Below, in pieces: positions 42,987 to 56,447 of a stretch of DNA of 64,000 bases. Source of the stretch: Anthracocystis setariae (Eukaryota > Basidiomycota > Ustilaginomycetes > Ustilaginales > Ustilaginaceae); NCBI GenBank assembly GCA_928724745.1, contig CAKMXJ010000010.1:124001-188000 (forward strand). The letters are read 5' to 3'. Numbering within the stretch: the stretch's first letter is position 1; every line of letters starts with the position of its first letter. The notes under the pieces are model-generated. The model did not search any database, was not told the origin of the DNA, and saw only the letters and a list, made by a program, of their open reading frames with translations. A program made the position numbers and the translations under genes.

Positions 42987-43192
42987 ACCATCCGATTCGG
43001 TCCGGCCCGAATAGTCGCGATAAACCCTCGTGTCTAGCTGAGACTCACTCTTTTCAAGCCACCAGGCTACCGCACTCGACGCACTCCTCCCCGTTCATTG
43101 CACGCCCGTGGATTCTGGTCGCTCGCAGCACGCATGGTCTCGGCATTCAGGTAATCATTCTTACCGCTCCCATCATCCACAAGTGATCCAAC

Positions 43193-46100
43193 ATGGAGGA
43201 CGACCTGGGTGGAACCAACGGCCGCCTCGCCAGCCGCAGAGCAAGTGACGCCGACATGCCCTCGGCAGCCGATCTCAAATCCGCAGACATGTCGCCTTCG
43301 CTCTCTTCAACGCGCTTCAATGGTCTCTTCGATACCTCCAGACTCAAAGCATACTTTCGCTCTCTTCTCCCAATCCTGCTCGACTCAGATCCATCCGTCA
43401 TATCCGAGCTCTTGCTCGACACGCCAACATGGAAGGACCAAGCCTCCTCCTTTGCAGCCGACCCCAGCATCATGACCGCCTACGTCAACAAGATCCGTCG
43501 CGAGAATGCCTCGTCCGATGCACTCGAACACGAGCTCTTCGAATACGAAATGTCCACCCAGGCGTCCTACTCCTCCCGCCACGTATCCAGCATCGCCCTC
43601 ATCAAGCGAGTCTCTGTTCTTGATGCTACCGTCCCTCTGCCGCATCAGCTCCACGTCCTCACCCTCTTTGGCCCTGCAGCCGCAGCAGCAGCCATCGCAG
43701 CTGCATCCGACGAATCGAGAGCGTCGGCATCCAACAGAGATGCTACTGAAGATGCAGATGGTGCCTCGGCCACCTCGGCCGTGAGGGAGAGTCCCTACGA
43801 GGCTCTACACAGCGTCGTCCATAATGTCATGTCACCCTGGTTCGATGCCTTCGTAGCCAGCAAGACCCCCAAGCACAGAGCACTCGTATCTGGAGCCAAG
43901 CCAAAGGATAGCGACACCAAGATGGGCATTCCTATGGCCAAGCGCAAGTTTGCCGAGCTCGAACTCAGTCTCTTCCACCTTCAGCAGAACGTCGAGATCC
44001 CAGACATCACTCTTGCCATCCATCCTGTCGTCCGCGCCGCCGTCGAGCGATGTCACGCCGCTGCAACTCGCGTCAGCGTCGAGGCCATCGAGCCTGCATC
44101 GCTTCTCCAAGACTCTTCCTTCCTCAACAAGCTCCAGTCCGACGTCAACTCTTGGGTCAAGGAGGTCCAGACCATCACCAAACTCGATCGCACCGTCGCG
44201 TCTGGAACCGCTTCTCAAGAGATCAACTTCTGGCTATCCATGGAAAAGGCGCAAGAATCCATCGAGCAGCAGCTCCGTTCCGATCCCATCGTCCTCACCC
44301 TCGATATCCTCAAGCATGCCAAGCGTTTCCACGCCACCGTCTCCTTCCTCGCCGACACCGGTCTCAAGGACTGCGCCGAAAAAGTGCACAACTACAACCT
44401 TCTCATGAAGGACTTCCCCATCAACGAGCTCCTTTCCGCCACCGATCTCGACAAGGGTGCCGAGGCGCTCAGCGCCATCTTCAACCACCTCAACAAGAAG
44501 CTCCGCATCAGTCCGTACCCTGTCAAGCGCGCGCTTCCGCTGGTCGAAGCCATCAGCCGGGACCTCAACGAGACCTTGCTCAAGGTGTTGGCTTCGCAGA
44601 GGATCATGTGGCAAGAGTTTCCTCGCTTCTGGGACACCATCTCGGCCGCTGCCGGTGTGTTTCACGTCTGGGACGATCTCATGAAGGACTTTGTCAATAT
44701 CGCCCGCGAGGTTACACGGAAGCGTTCCGAAAAGTTCTTGCCGATCAAGATCAACCCGGCTCACGCCAAACTCCGCGAACGCCTCAACTACATCGGCGCT
44801 TTCCGCAAGACGCACGAGCAGCTGCGCGCCATGGTAAGCTCCGGCAAAGGTCTCACCCTGACCGGGGCAGTCGGCGCCGGATCCGCCTCGGCTGCTACCG
44901 AGAGACAGGTGGCGACTCAGAACCTTGCTGGCATCGAGATGAGCGAAGAGATCCGCGCTGCCTACGACCAAGTCAAGGTCATCGACGTCCTGGACGTCTC
45001 CCAGGAAGGAACCGAGATTTGGACCACAGCCGAGGGCGCTTACAACGAGCGTGTAGCCCGCGTCGAGAACAGCCTCATCGCTCGCCTCCGTGATTTGCTC
45101 GGACAGGCCAAATCGGCACGCGAGATGCTCCGCGTCCTGTCCCAGTTCAACAGCCTCTTTGTTCGTCCCAAGGTGCGCGGTGCGGTGCAAGAGTACCAGC
45201 AACAGCTGCTCAACAGCGTCAAGGCGGACATCAAGACGCTTCACGACCGCTTCAAGGCGCAATATCGTCCCTCCGAGGCCAACCACATGAGCCAGCTTCG
45301 CGATGTGCCCGAAATCGCCGGTGCCATCATCTGGGCTCGTCAGATCGAGCGTCAGCTCAACGTCTACATGAAACGCGTCGAGGACGTGCTCGGCAAGGGC
45401 TGGGAGCTCTACGCCGAAGGGCAAAAGCTCCAGAGCGAGAGCGAGACTTTCCGTCGCAAACTTGACACCAAGCCTCTATTCGACAGCTGGCTCCACGATA
45501 TCAATCGCCGAGATATGAGCATCGCCGGTCGCGTCTTTGACGTCACCAAGAATCGCGCTTCCGGCAATGCTTTCCAGCTGACCGTCAACTTCGACGGTCA
45601 CACCATCTCGCTGTTCAAAGAAGTCCGAAACCTCATCTGGCTCAATTTCCAGATTCCGCATGCCATCACCAACCTTGCCAAGGACGCCAAGAAGGTGTAT
45701 CCACACGCCGTCTCCCTCATGGAGACCGTGCGCACCTACAACCAGACGTGCAGCTTGGTGCGCGCCAACCCCGAGATCACCTGCCTCATCGCCCAGGTCT
45801 ACACCGATGCACACCAGCTCATCTCGCAAGGCATGACGCTGCGCTGGGAGCACTTTGCCAACATCTACGAGAGTCACCGTGCAGCTCCCTACCTCCCTGG
45901 GTCGGGAGGCGAGTCGGGACGCGAGAGCCGCCAGGTCGCGTTTGTGCGTCAGTTCGCTAGCATCGTGAGTCTGTTCCAGGACAAGACAGCCGAGCTCATC
46001 GAGATTCAGCGCGACATGCATGCTACCATCGATGAGCTCGCGAAATGCGCTTACCGCACCGAAGCGTTCGCCGAGCGTCTGCAGAAGATCCAGAACACCA

Positions 46101-49100
46101 TCGACAAACTCAATCTCGAGGGTTATCCCAATCTCGAGGAGTGGGTCAGCAACCTGGACAAGCAGATCGAGTACGTGCTGCTGCTCAGGCTCAAGTCGGT
46201 CAGCGTGGCCTGGTGCAAGGCTTTCGTTCGTCACGGTCTCCAAGGCGGTACTCATGGCTCGAGAGGCGGTGATCGAGGTTTCAAGATCAGTGCCAACGGT
46301 GCTACCGGAAGTGCCGACGCCGATGGCGCCGCTGCCGACCAGATTGTTCTTGAACCCATCACCCATGAGGTGCGCATCCAGAACCAAGTCATCTTCCTCG
46401 ACCCTCCCCTCGAGCATGCACGGGCATCGTGGTTCCGTCAGCTCCACGAAGTGCTTTCCGTGGTCTGCTGTCTCAACCGAATCCAGAGCTCGCGCTACGA
46501 GATCGGACTCCAGATGCGAGGCAAGCAGCGCACTGCAGAGCACGACTATACTTCGCTGCTCACGCGCTTCCAGGATGATTCGCTTGAGCGACCTTTTGTG
46601 CTGATCGAGGCCAAGCTGGCCGAAGTCGGCAGCTATGTTGCCAAATGGCTCCAATTCCAGTCTCTGTGGGATCTCGAGTCGGAGCATGTCTTTGCTCGCC
46701 TCGGAGACTCGCTTGCAAGCTGGCAGCAGCTACTTGCCGAGATCCGTCGCACGCGTGCCACCTTCGACAACTCGGACACGCAACGCTCGTTCGGCATCTG
46801 CGTCATCGACTACGATCAGGTTCAGAGCAAGGTCAATGCCAAGTACGACACCTGGCAGCGCGACATCCTCAATCGATTCGGCACCAAGCTCGGCACTGCG
46901 ATGCGAGAAGTGCATGCCGCAGTTGCCAAAGCCCGCGTCGAGCTCGAGCAGCACAGCATCGAGGGCAGTTCAACGGCTCAGACCGTCACCTTCATCACGT
47001 TCGTCCAAGATCTCAAGCGCAAGACCAAAGCCTGGCAGCCGCAGATCGACATCTTTGGTACTGGACAAAAGACGCTCGAGCGACAGCGATACATGTTCCC
47101 GCAGGACTGGCTCTACGTTGACCAGGTGGAGGGCGAATGGAGTGCTTTCCAGGAGATTCTCAGCCGCAAGAATGCCAGCATCCAGGAGCAGCTCGCTGGC
47201 CTTCAGATGAAGATCATCGCCGAGGACAAGATCGTCAGCGACAAGATGTCCACCATCATCAGCGAGTGGGAGCAGCAGAAGCCCATCCAGGGCACGCTCA
47301 AGGCCGACGCCGCTATGAATACCATCCACATTTTCGAGACTCGCGTGGCCAAGCTTGCCGAAGACAGAGCCTTGGTCGTTCGTGCCAAGGAGGCGCTCGA
47401 CCTCGAGCACACTCAGGATGAACGCCTCGAACCGGTGTTCGAAGAGCTGCGCGACCTTAAGACCGTCTGGACCGCGCTTTCTGGCACATGGAGTCAGCTC
47501 GCTGAAATCCGTGAAACCAACTGGAGTAATGTCCAGCCTCGAAAGCTTCGACAGCAGCTCGACGCCTTGCTCGCTCAGACGCGTGATATGCCAAGCCGCA
47601 TGCGCCAGTACGCCGCTTTCGAGTACGTGCAAGAGCATCTCCGTGCTCTGCTCAAGAGCAACGCAGTGATCTCAGATCTCAAGTCCGAAGCGATGCGCGA
47701 GCGTCACTGGCGCTCGCTGTTCAAGCAGCTCAAGGTGCAGGACCACTACTCGGCCAGCAGCATGACGCTCGGCACTGTGTGGGATCTTGACCTCAAGAGG
47801 CACGATGCGATCATCAAGGCCGTCGTCGCCCAAGCCCAAGGCGAGCTGGCGCTCGAAGAGTACCTCAAACAGGTGCGGGAAGCTTGGACCAATTACACGC
47901 TCGACCTGGTCAACTACCAGAACAAGTGTCGCCTGATCCGCGGTTGGGACAACCTCTTCCAGCTCGCTGGCGACAATCTCAATGCGTTGCGCGCCATGTC
48001 CATGAGCCCTCACTACAAGGTTTTCGAGGAAGAAGCATCGCTCTGGGAGGATCGCCTGTCGAAGATCTCGGTCTTGTTCGACACCTGGATCGATGTCCAG
48101 CGCCAATGGGTCTACTTGGAAGGCATCTTCACCGGCAGTGCTGAGATCCGTCACATTCTGCCCGTCGAGAGCTCGCGTTTCCAGAACATCAACACCGAGT
48201 TCCTCACGGTCATGAAGAAGGTCTACAAGTCGCCTTTCGTGCTGGATGTGCTCAACATCCCAGGCGTCCAGAAGAGCTTGGAGCGTTTGGCTGACTTGCT
48301 TAGCAAGATCCAGAAGGCGCTCGGAGAATACCTCGAACGGGAGCGTGCCAATTTCCCGCGCTTCTACTTTGTCGGCGACGAAGACTTGCTCGAGATCATT
48401 GGTAACTCGAAGGATACGGCACGCATTATCAAGCACCTCAAAAAGATGTTTGCTGGGATTGCTACCGTTGAGCTTGATGAGGCCGCGGGCATGCTCACCG
48501 CCATGGTGAGTCGCGAAGGCGAGTCGGTGCCGTTCCGAACGCCCATCTTGCTCAAGAACTATCCCAAGATCAACGATTGGCTCGCCAAGGTCGAGAGTGA
48601 GATGCGAGTCTCGCTTGCCGAGCTTCTGTCTGAGGCGGCGGCAGAGCTCGAGTCGTTCTACAAGACCACCGAGTCGCTCACTCTCGAGCGTTTCTTGGAG
48701 TGGATTGCCAAGTTCCCAGCTCAACTCGTGGTGCTTGCGGTGCAGGCCACCTGGACAGCTATGGTCGACGAGGCCTTCGAGGCTGGAGCTGGTCTGCAGC
48801 ATCCTCTGGACGTGGTCTTGCGCGGACTCGATTTGCTTGCCGATACAGTGCTCACGGACGTGGAAGCGCTGCAGCGACGCAAGTGTGAGCATCTCATCAC
48901 CGAGCTCGTCCATCAGAGGGATGTGATCCGTCTGCTCATGTCGCAGCGCGTTGAAAGCGCCCGCGACTTCAACTGGTTGTCGCAGATGCGATTCTATCTC
49001 AATCGCTCGATCGAAAAGCCGCTCGATCGACTCACTGTCCAGATGGCCAACGCCACCTTCTCATACGGATACGAATATCTGGGTGTTCCCGATCGTCTGG

Positions 49101-52100
49101 TGCAGACGCCACTCACCGATCGCTGCTACCTCACACTGACGCAGGCGCTCAACTACAAGCTCGGTGGTGCACCCTTCGGTCCTGCCGGAACGGGTAAGAC
49201 TGAGTCGGTCAAGGCGCTCGGTGTACAGCTTGGCATGTTTGTCATTGTCTTCTGCTGTGACGAGACTTTCGACTTCCAGGCGATGGGTCGTATCTTTGTC
49301 GGTCTTTGCAGGGTGGGAGCGTGGGGCTGTTTCGACGAGTTCAATCGACTGGAGGAGCGCATTCTTTCAGCCGTGTCGCAACAGATCCAGAGTATCCAGC
49401 AGGGTCTCGCCGACTCGAGTGCCAACCCGAGTGCCAACGAGATCGAGCTCCTCGGCAAGAAGGTGCCTCTCAACGATCGTGTCGGCATCTTCATCACCAC
49501 GAACCCAACGTACGCTGGTCGATCGAACCTGCCGGACAACCTCAAGAAGCTTTTCCGTAACATGGCTATGACGCATCCCGATCGTGAGCTCATCGCGCAG
49601 GTCATGCTCTTCTCGCAAGGCTTCCGTACCGCCGAGACGCTCGCATCCAAGATCGTGCCGTTCTTCAATTTGTGTCTCGAGCAGCTCAGTCCTCAGCCGC
49701 ATTACGACTTTGGTCTGCGTGCGCTCAAGGCGGTTCTCGTCAGTGCCGGTCAGCTCAAGCGCGAGCACATGCTCAACGGTGGCGAAGGCGATGCGGATGA
49801 TTCGATCGATGTGTCGGAGCAGGAGATCCTCATCCAGAGTGTCTCCGAGACCATTGTGCCCAAGCTGATTGCCGAAGATGTGCCGCTGCTCAAGAGTTTG
49901 CTGTCGGATGTCTTCCCTGGCGTCGCTTATAAGCCCGTCAACCTCGATGCGCTGCGCAACCACATTGCTGCCGTTTGTGCCGAGCGCCATCTGGTCGAAG
50001 GTGACCTGTGGACCGACAAGGTTCTGCAGCTGTATCAGATCCAGAAGATCTCGCACGGTCTTATGCTGGTCGGACCTTCTGGAACGGGTAAGACGCAGGC
50101 ATGGCAGGCTCTGCTGGCGGCGCTGGAGCGACTTGAGGGTCAAGAGGGTGTGTCGTACGTCATCGACCCTAAGGCGGTTTCGAAGGAGAGCCTGTACGGT
50201 ACGCTCGACCCAACCACCCGCGAGTGGAACGACGGTCTGTTCACCCAGGTGCTGCGCAAGATCATCGACAACGTTCGTGGCGAAAGCGCCAAGCGCCACT
50301 GGATTGTGTTTGACGGCGACGTCGATCCGGAATGGGTGGAGAACCTCAACTCGGTGCTCGACGACAACAAGCTGCTGACGCTGCCCAACGGGGAGCGTCT
50401 CAATCTGCCATCCAATGTGCGCATCATCTTTGAGGTCGAGTCGCTGCGATATGCGACGTTGGCGACGGTGTCGCGTTGCGGTATGATCTGGTTCAGCGAT
50501 GACATTGTGCGACCGGCGATGCTATACTCGCGCTACCTGACGGGTCTGCGCTCAACGCCAATCGAGCTGGATGACGATGAGCTGGCTAGCGCCGTCGCGG
50601 CTCGTCGTGCAGCTGCTGCCGCCAGCACAGCGAGCGGGACGGGCGACGTGAGCCCGGACCTGCAGGTGCAGCGCGCCGTGGCGGATGCCCTGGCGCCGTT
50701 GTTCGAGGACGACGGCCTGGTCAACCAAGCGCTGGAGTTTGCCAAGAACGTGCCACATATCATGGACTTCACCGAAGCTCGAGCGCTGTCGACGCTGTTT
50801 TCGCTGATCAACAAGACGATTCGCAACGTGCTGGACTACAATGCTCAGCATCCGGACTTCCCACTGGCGGTAGAGCAGATCGAGGCATATGCTACCCGTC
50901 GACTGCTTCTCGCCGTCGTATGGGCGTTCACGGGTGATGCCAAGCTCGATGTGCGAGCCGAGATGGGCGAGTTCCTGCGCAACCATACGGGTGTCGACCT
51001 GCCGCCGCTGGGACCGGGCTCGTCGCTGATCGACTACGATGTCGGCTTTGCGGGTCAGTCGGTCGAATGGACTTCGTGGCTGTCCAAGGTGCCGACGATC
51101 GAGATCGATACCGCGGCCGTTTCGTCGGCAGAGGTGGTGGTGCCGACGATCGACACGGTGCGTCACGAGGATGTGCTGTATTCGTGGCTGTCCGAACACA
51201 AGCCGCTTATGCTGTGTGGACCTCCTGGTTCGGGCAAGACGATGACGCTGTTTTCGGCGCTGCGGAAGTTGCCGGATATGGAGGTGGTGGGTCTCAACTT
51301 CTCGTCGGCCACCACGCCCGAGTTGATCTTGAAGACGTTTGAGCAGTACTGCGAGTACCGCAAGACGCCGAACGGGATCGTGCTTTCGCCGACGCAGATC
51401 GGCCGCTGGCTGGTGTTGTTCTGCGACGAGATCAATCTGCCCGCGACGGACAAGTACGGGACGCAGCGGGTGATTTCGTTCCTGCGTCAGCTTGTGGAGA
51501 GCGGCGGGTTTTGGAGGATCTCGGACAAGGCGTGGGTGAAGTTGGAGCGGATCCAGTTTGTGGGGGCGTGCAATCCGCCGACGGATCCGGGGCGGGTGGC
51601 GTTGTCGCATAGGTTCCTGCGACATGCGCCGTTGGTGATGGTGGATTATCCGGGCGAGATCTCGCTGAACCAGATCTACGGTACGTTTAATCGGGCGCTG
51701 CTGAAGGTGACTCCGAACCTGCGCGGGTATGCGGAGGCGCTGACGGCGGCGATGGTGGACTTTTATCTGGCGAGTCAGAGGAGGTTTACGCCGGATCTTC
51801 AGGCGCATTACATCTATTCGCCGCGCGAGTTGACGCGATGGATGCGTGGGATTTACGAGGCGATTCGGCCGTTGGAGAGTCTGAGCGTGGAGGGGTTGGT
51901 GCGGGTGTGGGCGCACGAGGGGTTGAGGTTGTTCCAGGATCGGTTGGTGGGGATGGAGGAGAAGGAGTGGACGGATCGGGAGGTGGATTTGGTGGCGGCG
52001 AGGAGGTTTCCGACGGTGGAGGTGGAGGTGGCGCTTAAGAGGCCGATCCTGTTTTCGAATTGGTTGAGTAAGGAGTATAGGAGTGTGGACAGGGAGAGTG

Positions 52101-52729
52101 TGAGGGAGTATGCCAGGTCGAGGTTGAAGGGGTATTCGGATGAGGAGTTGGATGCGAACTTGGTGTTGCATGATTCGGTGTTGGATTTGGCGCTTTCGTG
52201 TGATCGCGTGCTGTGTCAACCGGCGGGGCATCTGTTGTTGATTGGCGCCAGTGGGTCCGGGAGGACGACGGTGACACGGTTCTGTGCGTGGTTGCGCGGG
52301 CTCAGTCTGTTTTCGATCTCGACGTCGAACAAGTATACCGAGGAGAACTTTGACGAAGATCTGCGGTCGTTGCTTCGGCGCGTGGGTTGCAAGGGCGAGA
52401 AAATCTGTTGGACGATTGACGAATCGCAAATGTCGAACTCGGCGCGACTCGAGAAGCTCAACACGCTTCTGGCCAACGCCGAAGTTGCAGGGCTGTTTGA
52501 GGCCGAAGAACACACCACGCTCATCTCGCAACTCAAAGACGCCTCGCAACAGAAGGGTCTCATGTTGGATGCAGAGGAGGAACTCTTCGCCTTTTTCCGT
52601 AAGCAAATCACCCAAAACCTCCACGTCACCCTCACAATGAACCCACCACCACAAGGAGAAACAACCGCCAACAAAGCTGCCGCAAGCCCTGCCCTCTTCA
52701 ATAGAACTAGCATCTTGTTCTGCTGGTAA
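43193..52729 (+). CDS. DYN1: Cytoplasmic dynein heavy chain, N-terminal half ending in AAA4 (Dyn1 of a split heavy chain)
   Basis: A single exon of 9537 nt encodes 3178 residues. Residues 1 to about 1450 form the tail, followed by the linker and four AAA modules. Walker A motifs are GPAGTGKT at 1996 (AAA1), GPSGTGKT at 2294 (AAA2), GPPGSGKT at 2676 (AAA3) and GASGSGRT at 3018 (AAA4, with Arg3024 where Lys is normal). Walker B segments include WGCFDEFNRLEE (AAA1), FDGDVDPEWVENL (AAA2), LFCDEINLP (AAA3) and WTIDESQMS (AAA4). The frame ends a few residues after SPALFNR, where other heavy chains continue with an NWFGDW-type segment and then the stalk, microtubule-binding domain, AAA5 and AAA6. 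Those parts are absent here, and a ubiquitin gene on the other strand follows. This matches the split Dyn1/Dyn2 heavy chain reported for U. maydis, where both polypeptides combine into one minus-end-directed motor for nuclear migration and endosome transport. The split is a real gene end rather than a frame error as far as this sequence shows. Confidence 0.95.
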   Translation: MEDDLGGTNGRLASRRASDADMPSAADLKSADMSPSLSSTRFNGLFDTSRLKAYFRSLLPILLDSDPSVISELLLDTPTWKDQASSFAADPSIMTAYVNKIRRENASSDALEHELFEYEMSTQASYSSRHVSSIALIKRVSVLDATVPLPHQLHVLTLFGPAAAAAAIAAASDESRASASNRDATEDADGASATSAVRESPYEALHSVVHNVMSPWFDAFVASKTPKHRALVSGAKPKDSDTKMGIPMAKRKFAELELSLFHLQQNVEIPDITLAIHPVVRAAVERCHAAATRVSVEAIEPASLLQDSSFLNKLQSDVNSWVKEVQTITKLDRTVASGTASQEINFWLSMEKAQESIEQQLRSDPIVLTLDILKHAKRFHATVSFLADTGLKDCAEKVHNYNLLMKDFPINELLSATDLDKGAEALSAIFNHLNKKLRISPYPVKRALPLVEAISRDLNETLLKVLASQRIMWQEFPRFWDTISAAAGVFHVWDDLMKDFVNIAREVTRKRSEKFLPIKINPAHAKLRERLNYIGAFRKTHEQLRAMVSSGKGLTLTGAVGAGSASAATERQVATQNLAGIEMSEEIRAAYDQVKVIDVLDVSQEGTEIWTTAEGAYNERVARVENSLIARLRDLLGQAKSAREMLRVLSQFNSLFVRPKVRGAVQEYQQQLLNSVKADIKTLHDRFKAQYRPSEANHMSQLRDVPEIAGAIIWARQIERQLNVYMKRVEDVLGKGWELYAEGQKLQSESETFRRKLDTKPLFDSWLHDINRRDMSIAGRVFDVTKNRASGNAFQLTVNFDGHTISLFKEVRNLIWLNFQIPHAITNLAKDAKKVYPHAVSLMETVRTYNQTCSLVRANPEITCLIAQVYTDAHQLISQGMTLRWEHFANIYESHRAAPYLPGSGGESGRESRQVAFVRQFASIVSLFQDKTAELIEIQRDMHATIDELAKCAYRTEAFAERLQKIQNTIDKLNLEGYPNLEEWVSNLDKQIEYVLLLRLKSVSVAWCKAFVRHGLQGGTHGSRGGDRGFKISANGATGSADADGAAADQIVLEPITHEVRIQNQVIFLDPPLEHARASWFRQLHEVLSVVCCLNRIQSSRYEIGLQMRGKQRTAEHDYTSLLTRFQDDSLERPFVLIEAKLAEVGSYVAKWLQFQSLWDLESEHVFARLGDSLASWQQLLAEIRRTRATFDNSDTQRSFGICVIDYDQVQSKVNAKYDTWQRDILNRFGTKLGTAMREVHAAVAKARVELEQHSIEGSSTAQTVTFITFVQDLKRKTKAWQPQIDIFGTGQKTLERQRYMFPQDWLYVDQVEGEWSAFQEILSRKNASIQEQLAGLQMKIIAEDKIVSDKMSTIISEWEQQKPIQGTLKADAAMNTIHIFETRVAKLAEDRALVVRAKEALDLEHTQDERLEPVFEELRDLKTVWTALSGTWSQLAEIRETNWSNVQPRKLRQQLDALLAQTRDMPSRMRQYAAFEYVQEHLRALLKSNAVISDLKSEAMRERHWRSLFKQLKVQDHYSASSMTLGTVWDLDLKRHDAIIKAVVAQAQGELALEEYLKQVREAWTNYTLDLVNYQNKCRLIRGWDNLFQLAGDNLNALRAMSMSPHYKVFEEEASLWEDRLSKISVLFDTWIDVQRQWVYLEGIFTGSAEIRHILPVESSRFQNINTEFLTVMKKVYKSPFVLDVLNIPGVQKSLERLADLLSKIQKALGEYLERERANFPRFYFVGDEDLLEIIGNSKDTARIIKHLKKMFAGIATVELDEAAGMLTAMVSREGESVPFRTPILLKNYPKINDWLAKVESEMRVSLAELLSEAAAELESFYKTTESLTLERFLEWIAKFPAQLVVLAVQATWTAMVDEAFEAGAGLQHPLDVVLRGLDLLADTVLTDVEALQRRKCEHLITELVHQRDVIRLLMSQRVESARDFNWLSQMRFYLNRSIEKPLDRLTVQMANATFSYGYEYLGVPDRLVQTPLTDRCYLTLTQALNYKLGGAPFGPAGTGKTESVKALGVQLGMFVIVFCCDETFDFQAMGRIFVGLCRVGAWGCFDEFNRLEERILSAVSQQIQSIQQGLADSSANPSANEIELLGKKVPLNDRVGIFITTNPTYAGRSNLPDNLKKLFRNMAMTHPDRELIAQVMLFSQGFRTAETLASKIVPFFNLCLEQLSPQPHYDFGLRALKAVLVSAGQLKREHMLNGGEGDADDSIDVSEQEILIQSVSETIVPKLIAEDVPLLKSLLSDVFPGVAYKPVNLDALRNHIAAVCAERHLVEGDLWTDKVLQLYQIQKISHGLMLVGPSGTGKTQAWQALLAALERLEGQEGVSYVIDPKAVSKESLYGTLDPTTREWNDGLFTQVLRKIIDNVRGESAKRHWIVFDGDVDPEWVENLNSVLDDNKLLTLPNGERLNLPSNVRIIFEVESLRYATLATVSRCGMIWFSDDIVRPAMLYSRYLTGLRSTPIELDDDELASAVAARRAAAAASTASGTGDVSPDLQVQRAVADALAPLFEDDGLVNQALEFAKNVPHIMDFTEARALSTLFSLINKTIRNVLDYNAQHPDFPLAVEQIEAYATRRLLLAVVWAFTGDAKLDVRAEMGEFLRNHTGVDLPPLGPGSSLIDYDVGFAGQSVEWTSWLSKVPTIEIDTAAVSSAEVVVPTIDTVRHEDVLYSWLSEHKPLMLCGPPGSGKTMTLFSALRKLPDMEVVGLNFSSATTPELILKTFEQYCEYRKTPNGIVLSPTQIGRWLVLFCDEINLPATDKYGTQRVISFLRQLVESGGFWRISDKAWVKLERIQFVGACNPPTDPGRVALSHRFLRHAPLVMVDYPGEISLNQIYGTFNRALLKVTPNLRGYAEALTAAMVDFYLASQRRFTPDLQAHYIYSPRELTRWMRGIYEAIRPLESLSVEGLVRVWAHEGLRLFQDRLVGMEEKEWTDREVDLVAARRFPTVEVEVALKRPILFSNWLSKEYRSVDRESVREYARSRLKGYSDEELDANLVLHDSVLDLALSCDRVLCQPAGHLLLIGASGSGRTTVTRFCAWLRGLSLFSISTSNKYTEENFDEDLRSLLRRVGCKGEKICWTIDESQMSNSARLEKLNTLLANAEVAGLFEAEEHTTLISQLKDASQQKGLMLDAEEELFAFFRKQITQNLHVTLTMNPPPQGETTANKAAASPALFNRTSILFCW

Positions 52730-53035
52730 AATGCTTCTTCCCCGACCACCTCAACTTTTCTCATATCGCAATCTTCACACCACAAAAGAAAGAATCAATC
52801 AATCAATCAATCCAGACAGACTCACAAACCGACGACGGACGATCCAAAAAAAAATGAAAAAAAAGGAGGAGGGGGGGGGAGACAGACAGACAGACAGGCC
52901 CAACCTACCTACCTAACCTACCTAGTCCCTCGCGCCACTGAAAAGAAAACTTGTATTCTGTTGTTGTTGTTGTTGTTCACAAGTAAACAGATAGAGGAGA
53001 AAGAGAGCAAGAGGGCGCTCTGTGACTTTACTTAG
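52730..53035. other. Convergent intergenic region, DYN1 / polyubiquitin, with several microsatellites
   Basis: About 306 bp hold both 3' ends. Short tandem repeats follow one another: (AATC)n at about 52793-52812, (GACA)n at about 52881-52897, CTAC units at about 52903-52925 and (TTG)n at about 52960-52977. I found no continuation of the dynein stalk here in any frame. Confidence 0.75.

Positions 53036-56447
<3,412 letters not shown>

Larger units (their letters stand above)
41283..43192. other. Intergenic, upstream of the dynein heavy-chain gene
   Basis: This 1.9-kb spacer separates divergent genes. It contains TACTGTA/TACAGTA motifs at 41467, 41696, 42133 and a tight cluster at 41770-41786. 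It also holds an 11-base A-run near 42851 and a CATC-rich repeat at about 42936-42986. A GTAATC at about 43151 could start a leader intron, but I see no proof. No coding ORF was recognised. Confidence 0.55.

Noticed and set aside
50552..52654. 700-codon minus-strand ORF opposite the dynein gene (others of about 400 codons at 44234, 45476 and 47672)
   Set aside because: They are mirror frames of a GC-rich coding exon. Their translations are Arg/His/Pro-rich without domains, while the plus frame is an unmistakable dynein.
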